The notes under the pieces: model-generated | Database searches by the model: none | The model's input: only the letters and a program-made list of their open reading frames with translations | Told to the model about the DNA's origin: nothing | Origin: Simmondsia chinensis | Taxonomy: Eukaryota > Streptophyta > Magnoliopsida > Caryophyllales > Simmondsiaceae | Length of the DNA stretch: 64,000 nucleotides | Reading direction: 5' to 3' | NCBI GenBank assembly: GCA_018398585.1 | Contig: JAGTTD010000012.1 | Location: forward strand, 22,267,036-22,331,035 | Shown here: positions 11,220 to 20,886 of the stretch, one piece after another | Layout: each line of letters opens with the position of its first letter | How positions within the stretch are numbered: the stretch's first letter is position 1 | Made by a program: the position numbers and the translations under genes

Positions 11220-12668
11220 GTGCAGACCTTAGTTGATGAATTTGGGGACATTTTTGAGGACCCTAAGAGTCTTCCTCCTCAAAGGAGTGTAGACCATGCC
11301 ATTTCATTGCGTGGTAGTGCTCGGCCGTTCAAGATTAGGCCATACCGATACCCACACGGCCAAAAGACAGAGATTGAGCGGCAGGTTGAAGAGCTTCTTC
11401 ACATGAGTTTCATTAGACTGAGCTATAGTCCTTTTGCTTCACCTGTGATCCTCGTGAAAAAGAAGGATGGGTCGGCTAGAATGTGTATTGACTACCGTTG
11501 GTTGAATGCTTCAACCGTGAAAGACAAGTTTCCTATTCCGGTCATAGACGACTTGCTTGATGAGCTACATGGAGCGTGCTTCTTTTCAAAGCTTGATTTG
11601 AGGCAAGGACATCATCAAATCAGGGTTCTCGAGCCAGATATCTACAAGACAGCTTTTCAAACTCATCATGGCCATTTCGAGTTCGTTGTTGTGCCTTTCG
11701 GTTTAACAAATGCCCCGGCCACTTTCCAAGCGGCCATGAATGATGTTTTCAAGCCGTTTCTGAGGAAGTCAGTGCTTGTTTTCTTCGATGACATACTGAT
11801 TTATAGCGCAACATATGAAGCTCATCTCACTCGCCTCAGACAAGTGTTTGTATTGATGCGGCAACACAAGTTCTTTGCAAAGTTGTCCAAATGTTCGTTT
11901 GCTCAAAATAAGCTCGAGTATTTGGGTCATATCATCTCACACAAGGGAGTATCTACTGATCCTAGGAAGATCTGTGCAATGCAAGATTTGCCAATTTCGA
12001 TCACCTTGAAGCAATTGAGGGGATTTTTGGGATTGACCAGGTATTATAGAAAATTTATTAAGGGTTATGGTTTTATTGCCAAACCCCTAACCGAGCTCTT
12101 GAAGAAGGATGCTTGTAAGTGGAGTGAGAGATCTCAAGCTGCATTTGAAGCCCTTAAAGCCACAATGTGTGATGCACCAGTTTTGACAATGCCGAACTTT
12201 ACCGAGAGCTTTGTTTTGGAGACCGATGCAAGTGGTACTGGTATAGGGGTTGTTCTATCTCAAAAGGGAAGGCCTATTGCTTACTTGATCCAAGCTCTAA
12301 GTTCCAAACATCAAGCCATGTCGACTTATGAGAAGGAGTACCTTGCAATTCTCTTAGCCATGGAGAAATGGAGGCACTATTTGGAGGGTCACAAGTTCAT
12401 CATTCGAACGGATCACCAAAGCCTCAAGTATCTCCTTGAACAAAAGATCATGATTAGAATTCAAAATAAAGGTCTCATGAAGATGCTAGGCCTTGATTAT
12501 GACATCGAGTATAGAAGTGGCAAGGAAAACGCAGCTGCGGATGCACTGTCAAGGCATTTTGAAGATGCTGATAAGAGCACTTGCATTGCTATTTCCGTGG
12601 TAGTACCTTCATGGGTGGAAGAGCTACATAAGTCCTATGAGAGAGATCTTTTTGCTCAGGAGAAATAG
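11220..12668 (+). pseudogene. Y reverse transcriptase and RNase H
   Basis: A 482-residue open frame holding both polymerase domains. RT motifs in order: the LVKKKDGSARMCIDYR block (~11450-11500), FSKLDLRQGHHQI (~11585), VPFGLTNAPATFQ (~11690) and the catalytic FFDDILIYS (11781-11807), all intact. RNase H follows with ETDASG (~12220), a YEKEYLAIL helix and the TDHQSLKYL segment. RT copies the RNA genome to DNA in virus-like particles and RNase H removes the template. A stop at ~12666 and a change of frame break the link to integrase. Confidence 0.95.
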
Positions 12669-12676
12669 CTGCTACT

Positions 12677-13846
12677 GTGCTTAGTTCAGATGCAAAAAAC
12701 GCTGCTGCAGGTACTAAAATTACAATGCAGAAAGGTCTGATTCGAATCCAAGGCAAGCTGTTCGTGGGTTCTGCCACTAATTTGAGAAAACAAGTCATCC
12801 AAGCCTCACACGATGCTGCTTGGGGAGGTCACGCTGGTGTAGAAGGCACCTATCAAAGAATTAAAGCATACTTTACATGGCCGAGCATGGAAAAAGATGT
12901 GAGTGATTATGTGAAATCTTGTGAAGTGTGCTAACAAACGAAATTGGGAGATCATCGTTACAAGGGTCTACTTCAACCTCTTCCTATTCTGGATGGAGCT
13001 TGGATTAATATTAGCATGGATTTCATTGAAGGATTGCCGAAATCTGAAGGCAAGGAGGTCATTTGGGTAGCGGTGGATCGTTTCACCAAGTATAGCCATT
13101 TCATGGCTCTTACTCGACCTGTCACGGCTGAAAAATTGGCTAGGATCTTCCTTGACAACATTTACAAATTACATGGATTGCCTCAATCCATTGTGTCGGA
13201 TCGAGACAAGATCTTCACAAGCACGTTTTGGAGGGAGTTGTTCAAGTTGATGGGCACCACATTGGCACTTAGTTCCTCTTATCATCCTCAGACAGATGGC
13301 CAAACTGAATGAGTCAACCAGTGTTTGGAACAATACCTTCGAAGTATGGTCTTCTTAAGGCCCAAAGAGTAGAATCATTGGCTCTCGTTGGCTGAGTTTT
13401 GGTTCAACACTCACTTCCATACATCAATTGGCACTTCACCCTTCCAAGCTTTGTATGGTTTCCCACCTCCTGCACCTTTGCTGCTGCAACAACTGGGAAA
13501 GACTAATTCAGCAGCATCTAATTTAGTTCAGCAGAGGAAGCAATTTATGCAAGTGCTTAAGGACAATCTCCAACAAGCTCGAGCTCGAATGAAGTACTAT
13601 GCAGATAAGAAAAGGGTAGACAAAAGCTATGACGTTGGTGACATGGTCTACCTTAAATTACAACCGTATAGACAGTCCTCCTTGGCTATCAGGCGTAATG
13701 TCAAGGTTAAAAAAGGAGCTGCAGCTGACCAGGATCCACCTGCTGCAGAAACGAGTGCTGGTGTTGCAACCTGCTGCTGTAAAGGCTCGGAGGAAGCTGC
13801 AGCACGATCACGGTGTTGTGCAGGAAGTATTGGTGACTTGGTGTAA
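12677..13846 (+). pseudogene. Y integrase with deleted C-terminus
   Basis: The zinc-binding HHCC domain (12800-12934) ends in CEVC and is followed by TAA at ~12932. The catalytic core shows the three acidic residues: VAVDRFTKYS (~13070), SDRDKIFTS (~13195) and the glutamate of QTDGQTE (~13305), after which TGA and a further TAG (13370) occur. The region to 13660 matches the other relative (Y2), but Y then jumps from RRNVK to an alanine/cysteine-rich tail: about 140 bp coding the GPY/F segment kept in Y2 are missing. The core is recognisable but not expressible. Confidence 0.9.
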
Positions 13847-13935
13847 CTTGAACAAGAGTTTAATGACTTGGGAAAATTGCAATTTCTTGAAGAGCCAATT
13901 CCCAAGCTTCACTTCTTGAGGACAAGAAGCTTCTC

Positions 13936-13948
13936 AAGAGGGAGGGAT
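13936..13948 (+). promoter_or_regulatory. Y polypurine tract
   Basis: AAGAGGGAGGGAT sits directly before the 3' LTR, the plus-strand priming site. Confidence 0.85.
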
Positions 13949-14352
13949 TGTTATGAATCGTTAGAATTTAATTGTAATTTCTGTTATTAGTGGCTGGGTA
14001 TTGTCCCAAGTGTTGAGTTGTATACTTTTAAATGGTAGTTAGGTCGGTTTTAGGCGCCAAAAGAGGTTGCTGGTCAACACAGGTCAAATGTGGTGGCGGG
14101 CTGCTGTTTTTGGGGGGAAAGGTAGTTTTTTGGGGTTTAGTCGGTTAGTCTTGATGCATTGTATCCAAAGGTCTATAAATAGGACCTTAAGCTTGTAATT
14201 CAAGTATTGAATAAAATATAAACTGATTTTCTTTTGGAATTATCTCTCTTTTCTCATCTCTTTCTCTATTTCTCATCCCCTTTCACTTCTCTTCTCACCT
14301 TAACTCTTTCTTCTACTAGGTTAGACTTTTAATCCTTAATTGGAAGCTAACA
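13949..14352 (+). repeat. Y 3' LTR
   Basis: 404 bp, about 97% identical by hand to the 5' LTR. It ends GCTAACA next to the target repeat ATAGT. Confidence 0.95.
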
Positions 14353-14369
14353 ATAGTCAACTCATGACA

Positions 14370-14581
14370 ATATGCTCTGATTTATGGAGGATGCTAAACA
14401 ACTGGTTCAGTCTCACTCTCAATCCTTTGCCAAATTAGAGAACCAGATACGGCATTTGACCAAAGCACTAAATGGGTGAGAGGAAGGGTGGTTACCCTCC
14501 CAACCACTCACAAACCCAACAGAGTCTACTAGTTCCAACTATAGTTTGCTAACTCACGAGCAAGTTACGCTTGTGTCAATG
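14370..14581 (+). pseudogene. W gag remnant, 3' part
   Basis: When X is removed, this continues the W gag frame: a segment MEDAKQLVQSHSQSFAKLEN followed by QIRHLTKALN, a heptad-like region typical of the end of Tat/Athila-type gag. One stop interrupts the join and others follow. The piece ends where the LTR of Z begins at 14582. Confidence 0.7.
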
Positions 14582-16100
14582 TGATGTGGTTTTAAAGAGT
14601 GTAAAATTGTGTACTCAAAAGTGTAGGAGCAACTTGCAGCTGTGGCGGGCATATGGGTGTCATATCCATAGGGAATTAGTATAAAGTTCTATTCAATGAC
14701 TCTCGAGCGATTAAAAGGCGGTTTTGATTGGAGGAATGTGTTTGTAAATGAATCAAAGAAATTAAACGATAAATTAAAGTTGTCAATCTATCAAAATTAG
14801 TTTAAGGTATGAATTTAGGTTAGCCTTTCTTGGATCCCTTCATTATATTTCATCACAATTATAACTTTAAAAGTTTAGGCTAAAAGCTCTAAACCTTGAT
14901 TGACATTAAATTAGAGCTTAGGATAATAAACAAGTCTAAGGGTATAGCATGGATTATATCAATGGCACTAATAGATTCATTTATTACACCTAATTTCATT
15001 TTAAACCTAAATTAATACTTAAGTTAGGGCTTAGGATAATAAACTAGTCCAAGGACACAAATCCCATCTTATCACTGTAGATGTAGTATGAATTATCTCA
15101 GTAGTACTAAAAAAATTCCTTTGTTACTCCTAATTTAGTATTATTTTGCATAAAGATTGTGTACAGGGATGGGTATAATCTCAACCCAACCACTCATGAA
15201 GAACATGTTATACTACAATCTAGACAACAAGCACAAGACAACATGCGAATAAAATTAGAAATCAAAGCATGGCTACAAGCACATAATAAGAAATCCAATA
15301 TTAAAATATAGAACTCTCCACAGTGGTGCGGAAATAATATAACAAAGTCATAATAGCAAATAAAATATAAATATAAAATCCAGACAGCTATCCGTCCTTC
15401 ATCCCTAAACTACGAGTCTACTCTTCCATAAGAGATCTATAACACTAATTCAAAAGAAAAAAAGGGAAAGAAAACTGATGATCGATGTACTCCCTTGATC
15501 AGTGCTGACTTGAATCGTACTCCAACCACTTACAATTCGGCCTTCGTGAGAATTAGGTCTCTCTTGGTGGCTTGAGGAATGAGGGGAAGTGAATGACGAA
15601 CCAAAAATCCCAAAAAAAAAAAAATTCTTCGAGGGCACTCCGTAGCTACTGTCGATCAATCGACCACATGTCATGGCCAATGTTTTGTTTAGCTAATCGA
15701 TCGACTGGGCAGTAGGGGGTATCCTTGCTCAGAAGTAGCAAAGACACCCACTAGGTCGATGGATTGGCTGTTGGGCCAATTGATTGGCCCAATTTATGCC
15801 CCCCAAAATACAATGGTGCCTCTTGATCGGCACTTGATAGTATTTGTAAATTTTTTTTTTTCGATTGATCGATTGGTGCAAGAGACCTAAAAAATGGCTA
15901 AATACTCATAAATTAAGCCATACCACACATTGTAGTCTTTAGATGTGTCTGTTTTAGCTTGTTCTTCATCGCTTTTCAAGATGTCTTTACTTCAACATGT
16001 AACAAGCCTAAATACACATAAATTATGCCATACCATACATGTAATAGCGGAGAATATCCTAGGAATGTATTATGAAACATATAAAACATGAGATACATCA
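14582..16100 (-). repeat. Z 3' LTR
   Basis: About 1519 bp, sharing terminal sequences and internal blocks with the W LTRs (for example the aaagtcttatcg-type block and the reversed ggaactcccatagga region). It contains a cluster of YGATYGATTGG-like motifs at 15650-15890. Confidence 0.7.
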
Positions 16101-17990
16101 CATCCCCAAATCCAAACCTTGCTTGTCCTCAAGTAAAACTCATTTCAAACTAGCTGAAAGCAAGAAGCATTCAATCAAGCATATGGGTGCATGAATTAGT
16201 CGTGAAAAATATTTTCTACACAAATTTGGGGGAGAAATCAAGAAAGGAGAATCCTTGTGTAATGACAATATTACACTTATTTTAGCTAGAGTTTATGCCA
16301 TTTAAGTCTTCCTACTAGTGAGTTTAAATATTCTCCCTTTATATTACTCCAGACCTTCCATATCTAAGATGACTAGTGGTAATAAGTAAAGGAACAAATA
16401 TCCTAACTAGTTACTCCTAAACATAACTAAGATATCAAATCTTTTTTTCTCCCTTTTTTTCTCTTTTTTTTTTTTCTAAAGTAGCTTATTGTTAAGCGTG
16501 TCTCCCTAAGACCCATGTAATCGGGTTTTGGTCGATGACTCATAATCTAGTTGGCTCAAGGCACCAAGTAAAGAGCGTTCCTCAGAGATAAAGTCAAAGG
16601 AATTCCAACCTATGTCGTTACTGGCACAAACCTTGGAAAAATATAGCACTCATACTAATAATTGGTTCTTATCACGGTGATTGATAGAGTTGGCTCTTCT
16701 TAAACTTGCCCTGTGTCCCATATAGCGAGCTTCCAAATGGCAACTCGCAATCCGATTGCCTCAGAGTACCAGATGTTAAAACACCCCCAACAGATCTACT
16801 TGTTTGAGACACAGGGACTACAAGAGTCAACTAATCACAGGTACTTACCTAATTCCTGCAGGCATTGGTACCCTTTCTTGTTTTTGTTATAGGACTAAAT
16901 AAAGAAAGACACTGGTGATTTCTCATTATTAGGAGTAGAGTGCTAAGGTTCGAATTCCAAGAATTATTCCAATTAAAATGACTTATTATGTGATTATTGT
17001 AAAAGATTGATAGTGAATGAAATAAATTCTCAAATTAGTTTGAAATTCTTGACACTTCTTAAATTTGAACTCAATATAATTCTCAAAAACTCATAGCTAA
17101 CCATGAAAAAATTCAACTAATTTGAATTCAATCATGCTAAAAAGACAAGCACAAGTTGACACTTCTAACGCCATCCTCAAATCCAAACCTTTTATTGTCC
17201 TCAATTTAACAAATAGAAATAAATGAAGGTAAGGGAAGGAAAAGAGACAACATGAATAGTTGGGAATGCTAATAGAACAAAGTCAGCTTGGCTTAGTGTG
17301 GTGAAGGATATCCAAAAAGGGGACGCGAAGAAACATGGCCATACAATAAGATAAATCAAGAAAAACTAGCCAAGTGAACTCGTTAAAGTGTTAGGAAAAA
17401 TTCAAAAACACAAGTACTGAGTACATCCAAGAAGCAAAATAATCCATGATAGGAGTGACAGAGTCCCAAAAAGGAAACATAGGTCAACCTGAAAATTAAA
17501 CTCAACGACAAAACGAAATTAGGTCGAGTTGCCTCCCAGGAGGGCCAAGTCTAGCCTCTTCAGTCAAACGCGACGTAGAACTCACAGTCAACTAAAATCT
17601 AAGTTGACATCCTTGAATTGAATCATGTTAAGCTTGTAAGGTCGATCCCCAAATCTAAAAGTGTTTCTAGACCTGTGGCTGTCAAGAGAGGAACATGGCT
17701 AACATTGGGGTCTCAAATCTCTATCCCCTCATGCACAACCGGCAAATCATCAAGTAACACACAGTGATCAATGTGGAAAGGGACATTACTCAAATCAACA
17801 GTAGTGATACAATCAAGTGCATTCGACTCTACCAAAGAGTCAATATCATCTACCCTCTAGCACTATAAATTGTCCTCAGTCTCAGGGTGCTGAGCAGCAT
17901 CCCACACATTCAATTTGCCCCTAGGGCTGCCGAAAGAAACCTCTAGCATTCACGTTCTACAATGAATCACATCGTCGGCCATTGTTAGAA
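16101..17990 (-). other. Z polypurine tract, 3' non-coding region and protease end
   Basis: Read on the minus strand: a protease-end piece (VIHC-type motif near 17980, then a segment rich in D and E), stop codons, a CCTCCTGGGAGGCA motif (17530-17545) that also occurs in W at ~19175, then about 1.4 kb of AT-rich non-coding sequence colinear with W 19190-20149, 25700-25858 and 31373-31829. It includes two purine-rich GGTTTGGRTTTGRGGATG motifs, at ~17180 and 16101; the second is the true polypurine tract. Confidence 0.65.
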
Positions 17991-18712
17991 GCGAAAAAGA
18001 TGTTTCTACTATGTATTCGTGTGTAAAGCGATGTTTCAATCACATAGTACAGATTATAGCAATTCCCATACCAAGGTGCAAAATTGTTTGCTTTCCTAAT
18101 TCGTTGTCACTTGGATTTGTTGTGTTTTTCAAATTTATGTCTCGATTTAGAGACAAAGGTCTGTGGTAGTAATGAACATTCTTTTGTGATTCTACCCAGT
18201 GGACTCATTTGTTAGAGCTAGGGTTTCTACTTATTATAGCTTCATTGCTCCTAATTGCATCCTCTTTTAATTGAAAGTAGATTGTGCTCCTTCATCCACA
18301 TGTGGTTTATCTCTTGATTTAAGGGTTTCACGTAAATCTCTCATTACTATCTTCTATATCCTTCTTCTTTCTCAAATTGTGTCATTTCTTCTATTTTGCA
18401 TTTATATCAACCCAAATCTTAGGTACTTTACCCACATGATCAAAATTACTTCCTTAGCTTAGTTAGCTGGTTAAGGATAATTAAAAGTGATTAAGGGCTT
18501 TAGTATTTACTTGTGGTCTTACTCTTGCATTGTAGCGGTGACATTCCAAAGGGGTCTCTGCCTGTCCTCTTCTATGCACCAAAGCAAGATCGTCATCGAA
18601 AATTAGGTGAGCCCCCCAACTGTATTGGCAACGTCTCATGTTTTTCAGACTTCTCTAGAGGAGTCTAAGATATGGACTCTATTCCTAGGTGGAAGTACCG
18701 TACTCCTATCAT
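17991..18712. other. Unassigned sequence between Z and W
   Basis: This 0.7 kb lies between two inverted copies of the same protease-end region. No coding domain, terminal repeat or target duplication was recognised. It may be remains of the 5' half of Z, an upstream part of W, or an unrelated insertion. Confidence 0.4.
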
Positions 18713-18830
18713 TCTAGGCCGGTCACTTTTACCAATGGCCAATACTGTGATTCACTGTAGGACAAGAATGCTAGAGGTTTCTTCCATAAATCAAAGAGCA
18801 AGTTGAATGTCTCGAATGATTCTCAACACC
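18713..18830 (+). pseudogene. W protease C-terminal remnant
   Basis: The frame reads TPIILGRSLLPMANTVIHC, the conserved late motif of the gypsy aspartic protease (hydrophobic-hydrophobic-L-G-R). The catalytic D-S/T-G part is not visible upstream. After it comes a D/E-rich stretch (NDSQHPDNEDK) and stops rather than RT, as in Z. Confidence 0.6.
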
Positions 18831-20149
18831 CTGACAATGAGGACAAGTTAGAATGTTATAGGGTTGATGATATTAACCGTTGGGGAGAGTTTGGTGCACC
18901 CCATTCTATCAAAATAGTTGATTGGAGTAATGTCCTTGTTTGTGTTGATAACTATCCGTTAATTGATAAGTCGCTAGCTAAGCATGATAGGATAGAAGTT
19001 CAAGACCCAAATGTTGGCCAAGTTCTAACCATGGATAACCAATAAAGTAGGATCAATGTCGGGTTAGGGGACCATCCTCACGAGCTCTAGATGTTTCACT
19101 TTGAGGATTTCTCCTCGGTTTCAGATGACTGAGCTCTACACTGCGGCTGGTTGAATGCATTAAACTTGGCGCTCCTGGGAGGTATTTAGCCTATTTTTTG
19201 TTTCATAGTTTAGTTTGATTTTTGGATTGACCTCCCTTTATTTTTCAGGACTCTTAGTTACCCACTTGATTACTTTGTTTCTCTGTTGTATTAAGCACTT
19301 GGAGTATGAATTTTTCTTAACGCTTTTAACAAGTTTGCTTAGTTTGTTTGTGTTTGTTTATCTTGTTCTATAGCTATGTTTCTTTGACTACCCTTTTTCG
19401 AATGTCTTTAACTTCACCAAGCATAGCTGACCTTGATTGATCAACGCACCTTACTACTCAGGTTGTCTATTTTCTTTCGTTGCCTTTGTTTATTTTTTAT
19501 AGTTTCCATTAAGCATAATACAAGGTTTGGGTTTGGGGATGGAATGAGTAGTTTGATTTTTATGTTTGCCTTGTCTTTTTAGCATAATTTGTTTTAAATT
19601 GGCTGAATTTCTAGCTGGTTACCTATGAATCATATTTAGTCCAAATTTGAGAAATTTCAAACATTGAAATCTTTTATGTAATAAAATTATTCTCAGATCT
19701 TACTATAAAATTTACTTCTTTTTTTTTTTTTTTTTTTGTCTTCAAACTATTATGAGAATTTACTTCATTCACTCTCAATCTTTTGATAAACCCCACACAT
19801 TAAGAGGTATTAGTAGGAATAATTCTATAAATAAGAGTTTAACACTTTTATTAATGTTGAAATCACCAATCTATTTCTTTTCTTTTTTTTTTTCAATGCA
19901 TTGTTGTGGATATTAGAAGAAAAAAAAAAAGAAAAGAAAAAAAAGTTATCAATGACATTGTAATCAGGTCAATACCGTGACTAATTGGCTCTTGTAGCCC
20001 TTGTGTCTCGAGTAAGTAAACCCGTAGGGTTGTTTTGACGCTTGGTACTCAGAGCCAATTGGATTTGGAGCTACCGGTCGAAAGCTTACTACATGGGTCA
20101 TGGGGAAAGCTTAAAAAGAACCAATTTCTATAAGTCACCATGATAAGCA
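18831..20149 (+). other. W 3' non-coding region, first part
   Basis: It contains the CTCCTGGGAGGT motif (~19170) that marks the end of coding sequence in this family, a purine-rich GTTTGGGTTTGGGGATG internal motif (~19529), and AT-rich sequence colinear with Z. It ends at TAAGCA (20144-20149), the left copy of a direct repeat around the next insertion. Confidence 0.65.
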
Positions 20150-20336
20150 AACAACAACTACAACAAGCCTGGTGCCACAAGAAGTCCTGCCAATGCATGG
20201 TCGGGGGGTGTGAGATGCGGGTAGCCTATATATGCGCACCCACATAAAGGCACCCCCCAACAAGTCCCTCATTCCAACTTTCTTCCATAGAATCTTCTCC
20301 AACGGTGTCTCCAACACTGTCCCTCATTCGCACTAC
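20150..20336 (-). mobile_element. 3' end of an RTE-like LINE or SINE with (TTG)n tail
   Basis: Read on the minus strand, this ends in GCACCAGGCTTGTTGTAGTTG, a TTG-type tail like those of the RTE LINE at 47400 and the SINEs at 56667 and 61629, but the preceding body (rich in CACCCCCCGACC) is a different sequence. No RT domain remains. The short minus-strand reading frame here is probably not a gene. Confidence 0.45.
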
Positions 20337-20878
20337 TTGTAAAAGATATTTTTTTTTTTTTTTTTACGACAACTTGAAGTTAGATCAGACTTAAATATTG
20401 CAAAGTGCTTTTTGAGTCTTTCTGTATTTGATAGAAATACTTTGGTACTTAATTTCTATCAAATTATGTATTTTGATTTAAAATGATTTGTCAAAAAACC
20501 TATGTGTGGTATATATATATATATATTATGTAAACCATTTTTTTAAATGGAGTAATGGTTTGAGTATCTTGTTTAAATGCATTGATAAACTTTACGCTTA
20601 GGGATTTAATTGTCCAAGCACGTTTTCCTTTCGTTAGTGCTGTTTATTTTTATTCATCAAGAATTACCATGCTTTTTTTAGAAAAGTAAGTTGCTTAAGG
20701 AATTGGTTGACATGCAAGTGTTATCTATAATATTTTGGAAGAGGGAATAAAGTTTAACGGTTCAATCAAACGAAAATAGATAGTTTCCATATAATATAAT
20801 ATATCAAATTTTATTACAAATGATAAAAATGCCCTATCCACTCGTCAAAAAAAAAAAACCCCCACCCCTCGTTATTAC
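20337..20878. other. AT-rich interval, no gene seen
   Basis: Poly-T run at 20350-20365 and a short (TA)n at 20512-20526. Nothing coding recognised. Confidence 0.5.
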
Positions 20879-20886
20879 CCATCCAG

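Larger units (their letters stand above)
8685..14352 (+). mobile_element. Element Y: coding-complete gypsy retrotransposon, inactive
   Basis: The element has two 404-bp LTRs, a tRNA-Met primer site, gag-pol in the order gag, PR, RT, RNase H, IN, and a polypurine tract. It is flanked by a perfect 5-bp target duplication ATAGT (8680-8684; 14353-14357). Termini are TGTTATG and CTAACA. By hand the LTRs differ at about 11 of 404 sites, so the insertion is young relative to X, in whose LTR it lies. Several in-frame stops and two frame shifts prevent expression of a full polyprotein. The C-terminal integrase tail is deleted. Confidence 0.95.
4761..14369 (-). mobile_element. Element X: gypsy with gag, protease and chromodomain tail only
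   Basis: Two LTRs of about 590 bp (4761-5350; 8105-8684 plus 14358-14369) enclose a short internal region of about 2.75 kb on the minus strand. Termini are TGTCATG and CATGACA; the target repeat is ATAT (4757-4760; 14370-14373). A tRNA-Met primer site and a polypurine tract are both present. Gag, protease and a chromodomain-like tail are readable, but RT, RNase H and the integrase core are absent, so X needed enzymes from another element. The right LTR is split by element Y. The LTRs differ at roughly 7-8% of positions. Confidence 0.85.
14582..17990 (-). mobile_element. Element Z: truncated relative of W, inverted
   Basis: Its 3' LTR is at 14582-16100 (minus strand, TGATGTATCT...CACATCA), preceded in element orientation by a polypurine tract (16101-16118) and a long 3' non-coding region (16119-17580). 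At 17590-17990 lies the protease-end region, homologous to 18740-19180 in W on the other strand. Like W, protease is followed within about 400 bp by the 3' non-coding region, with no RT or integrase. The 5' half and 5' LTR are missing. The left flank CAATG (14577-14581) has no partner, consistent with truncation. Confidence 0.75.

Noticed and set aside
18803..19045. 80-residue plus-strand frame as an independent gene
   Set aside because: The minus-strand Z copy has the same sequence in the same family context, so it is the post-protease tail of a retroelement.
20135..20317. Minus-strand 60-residue frame as a gene
   Set aside because: It runs into the valine-coding TTG/GTT tail; it is LINE or SINE 3' sequence.
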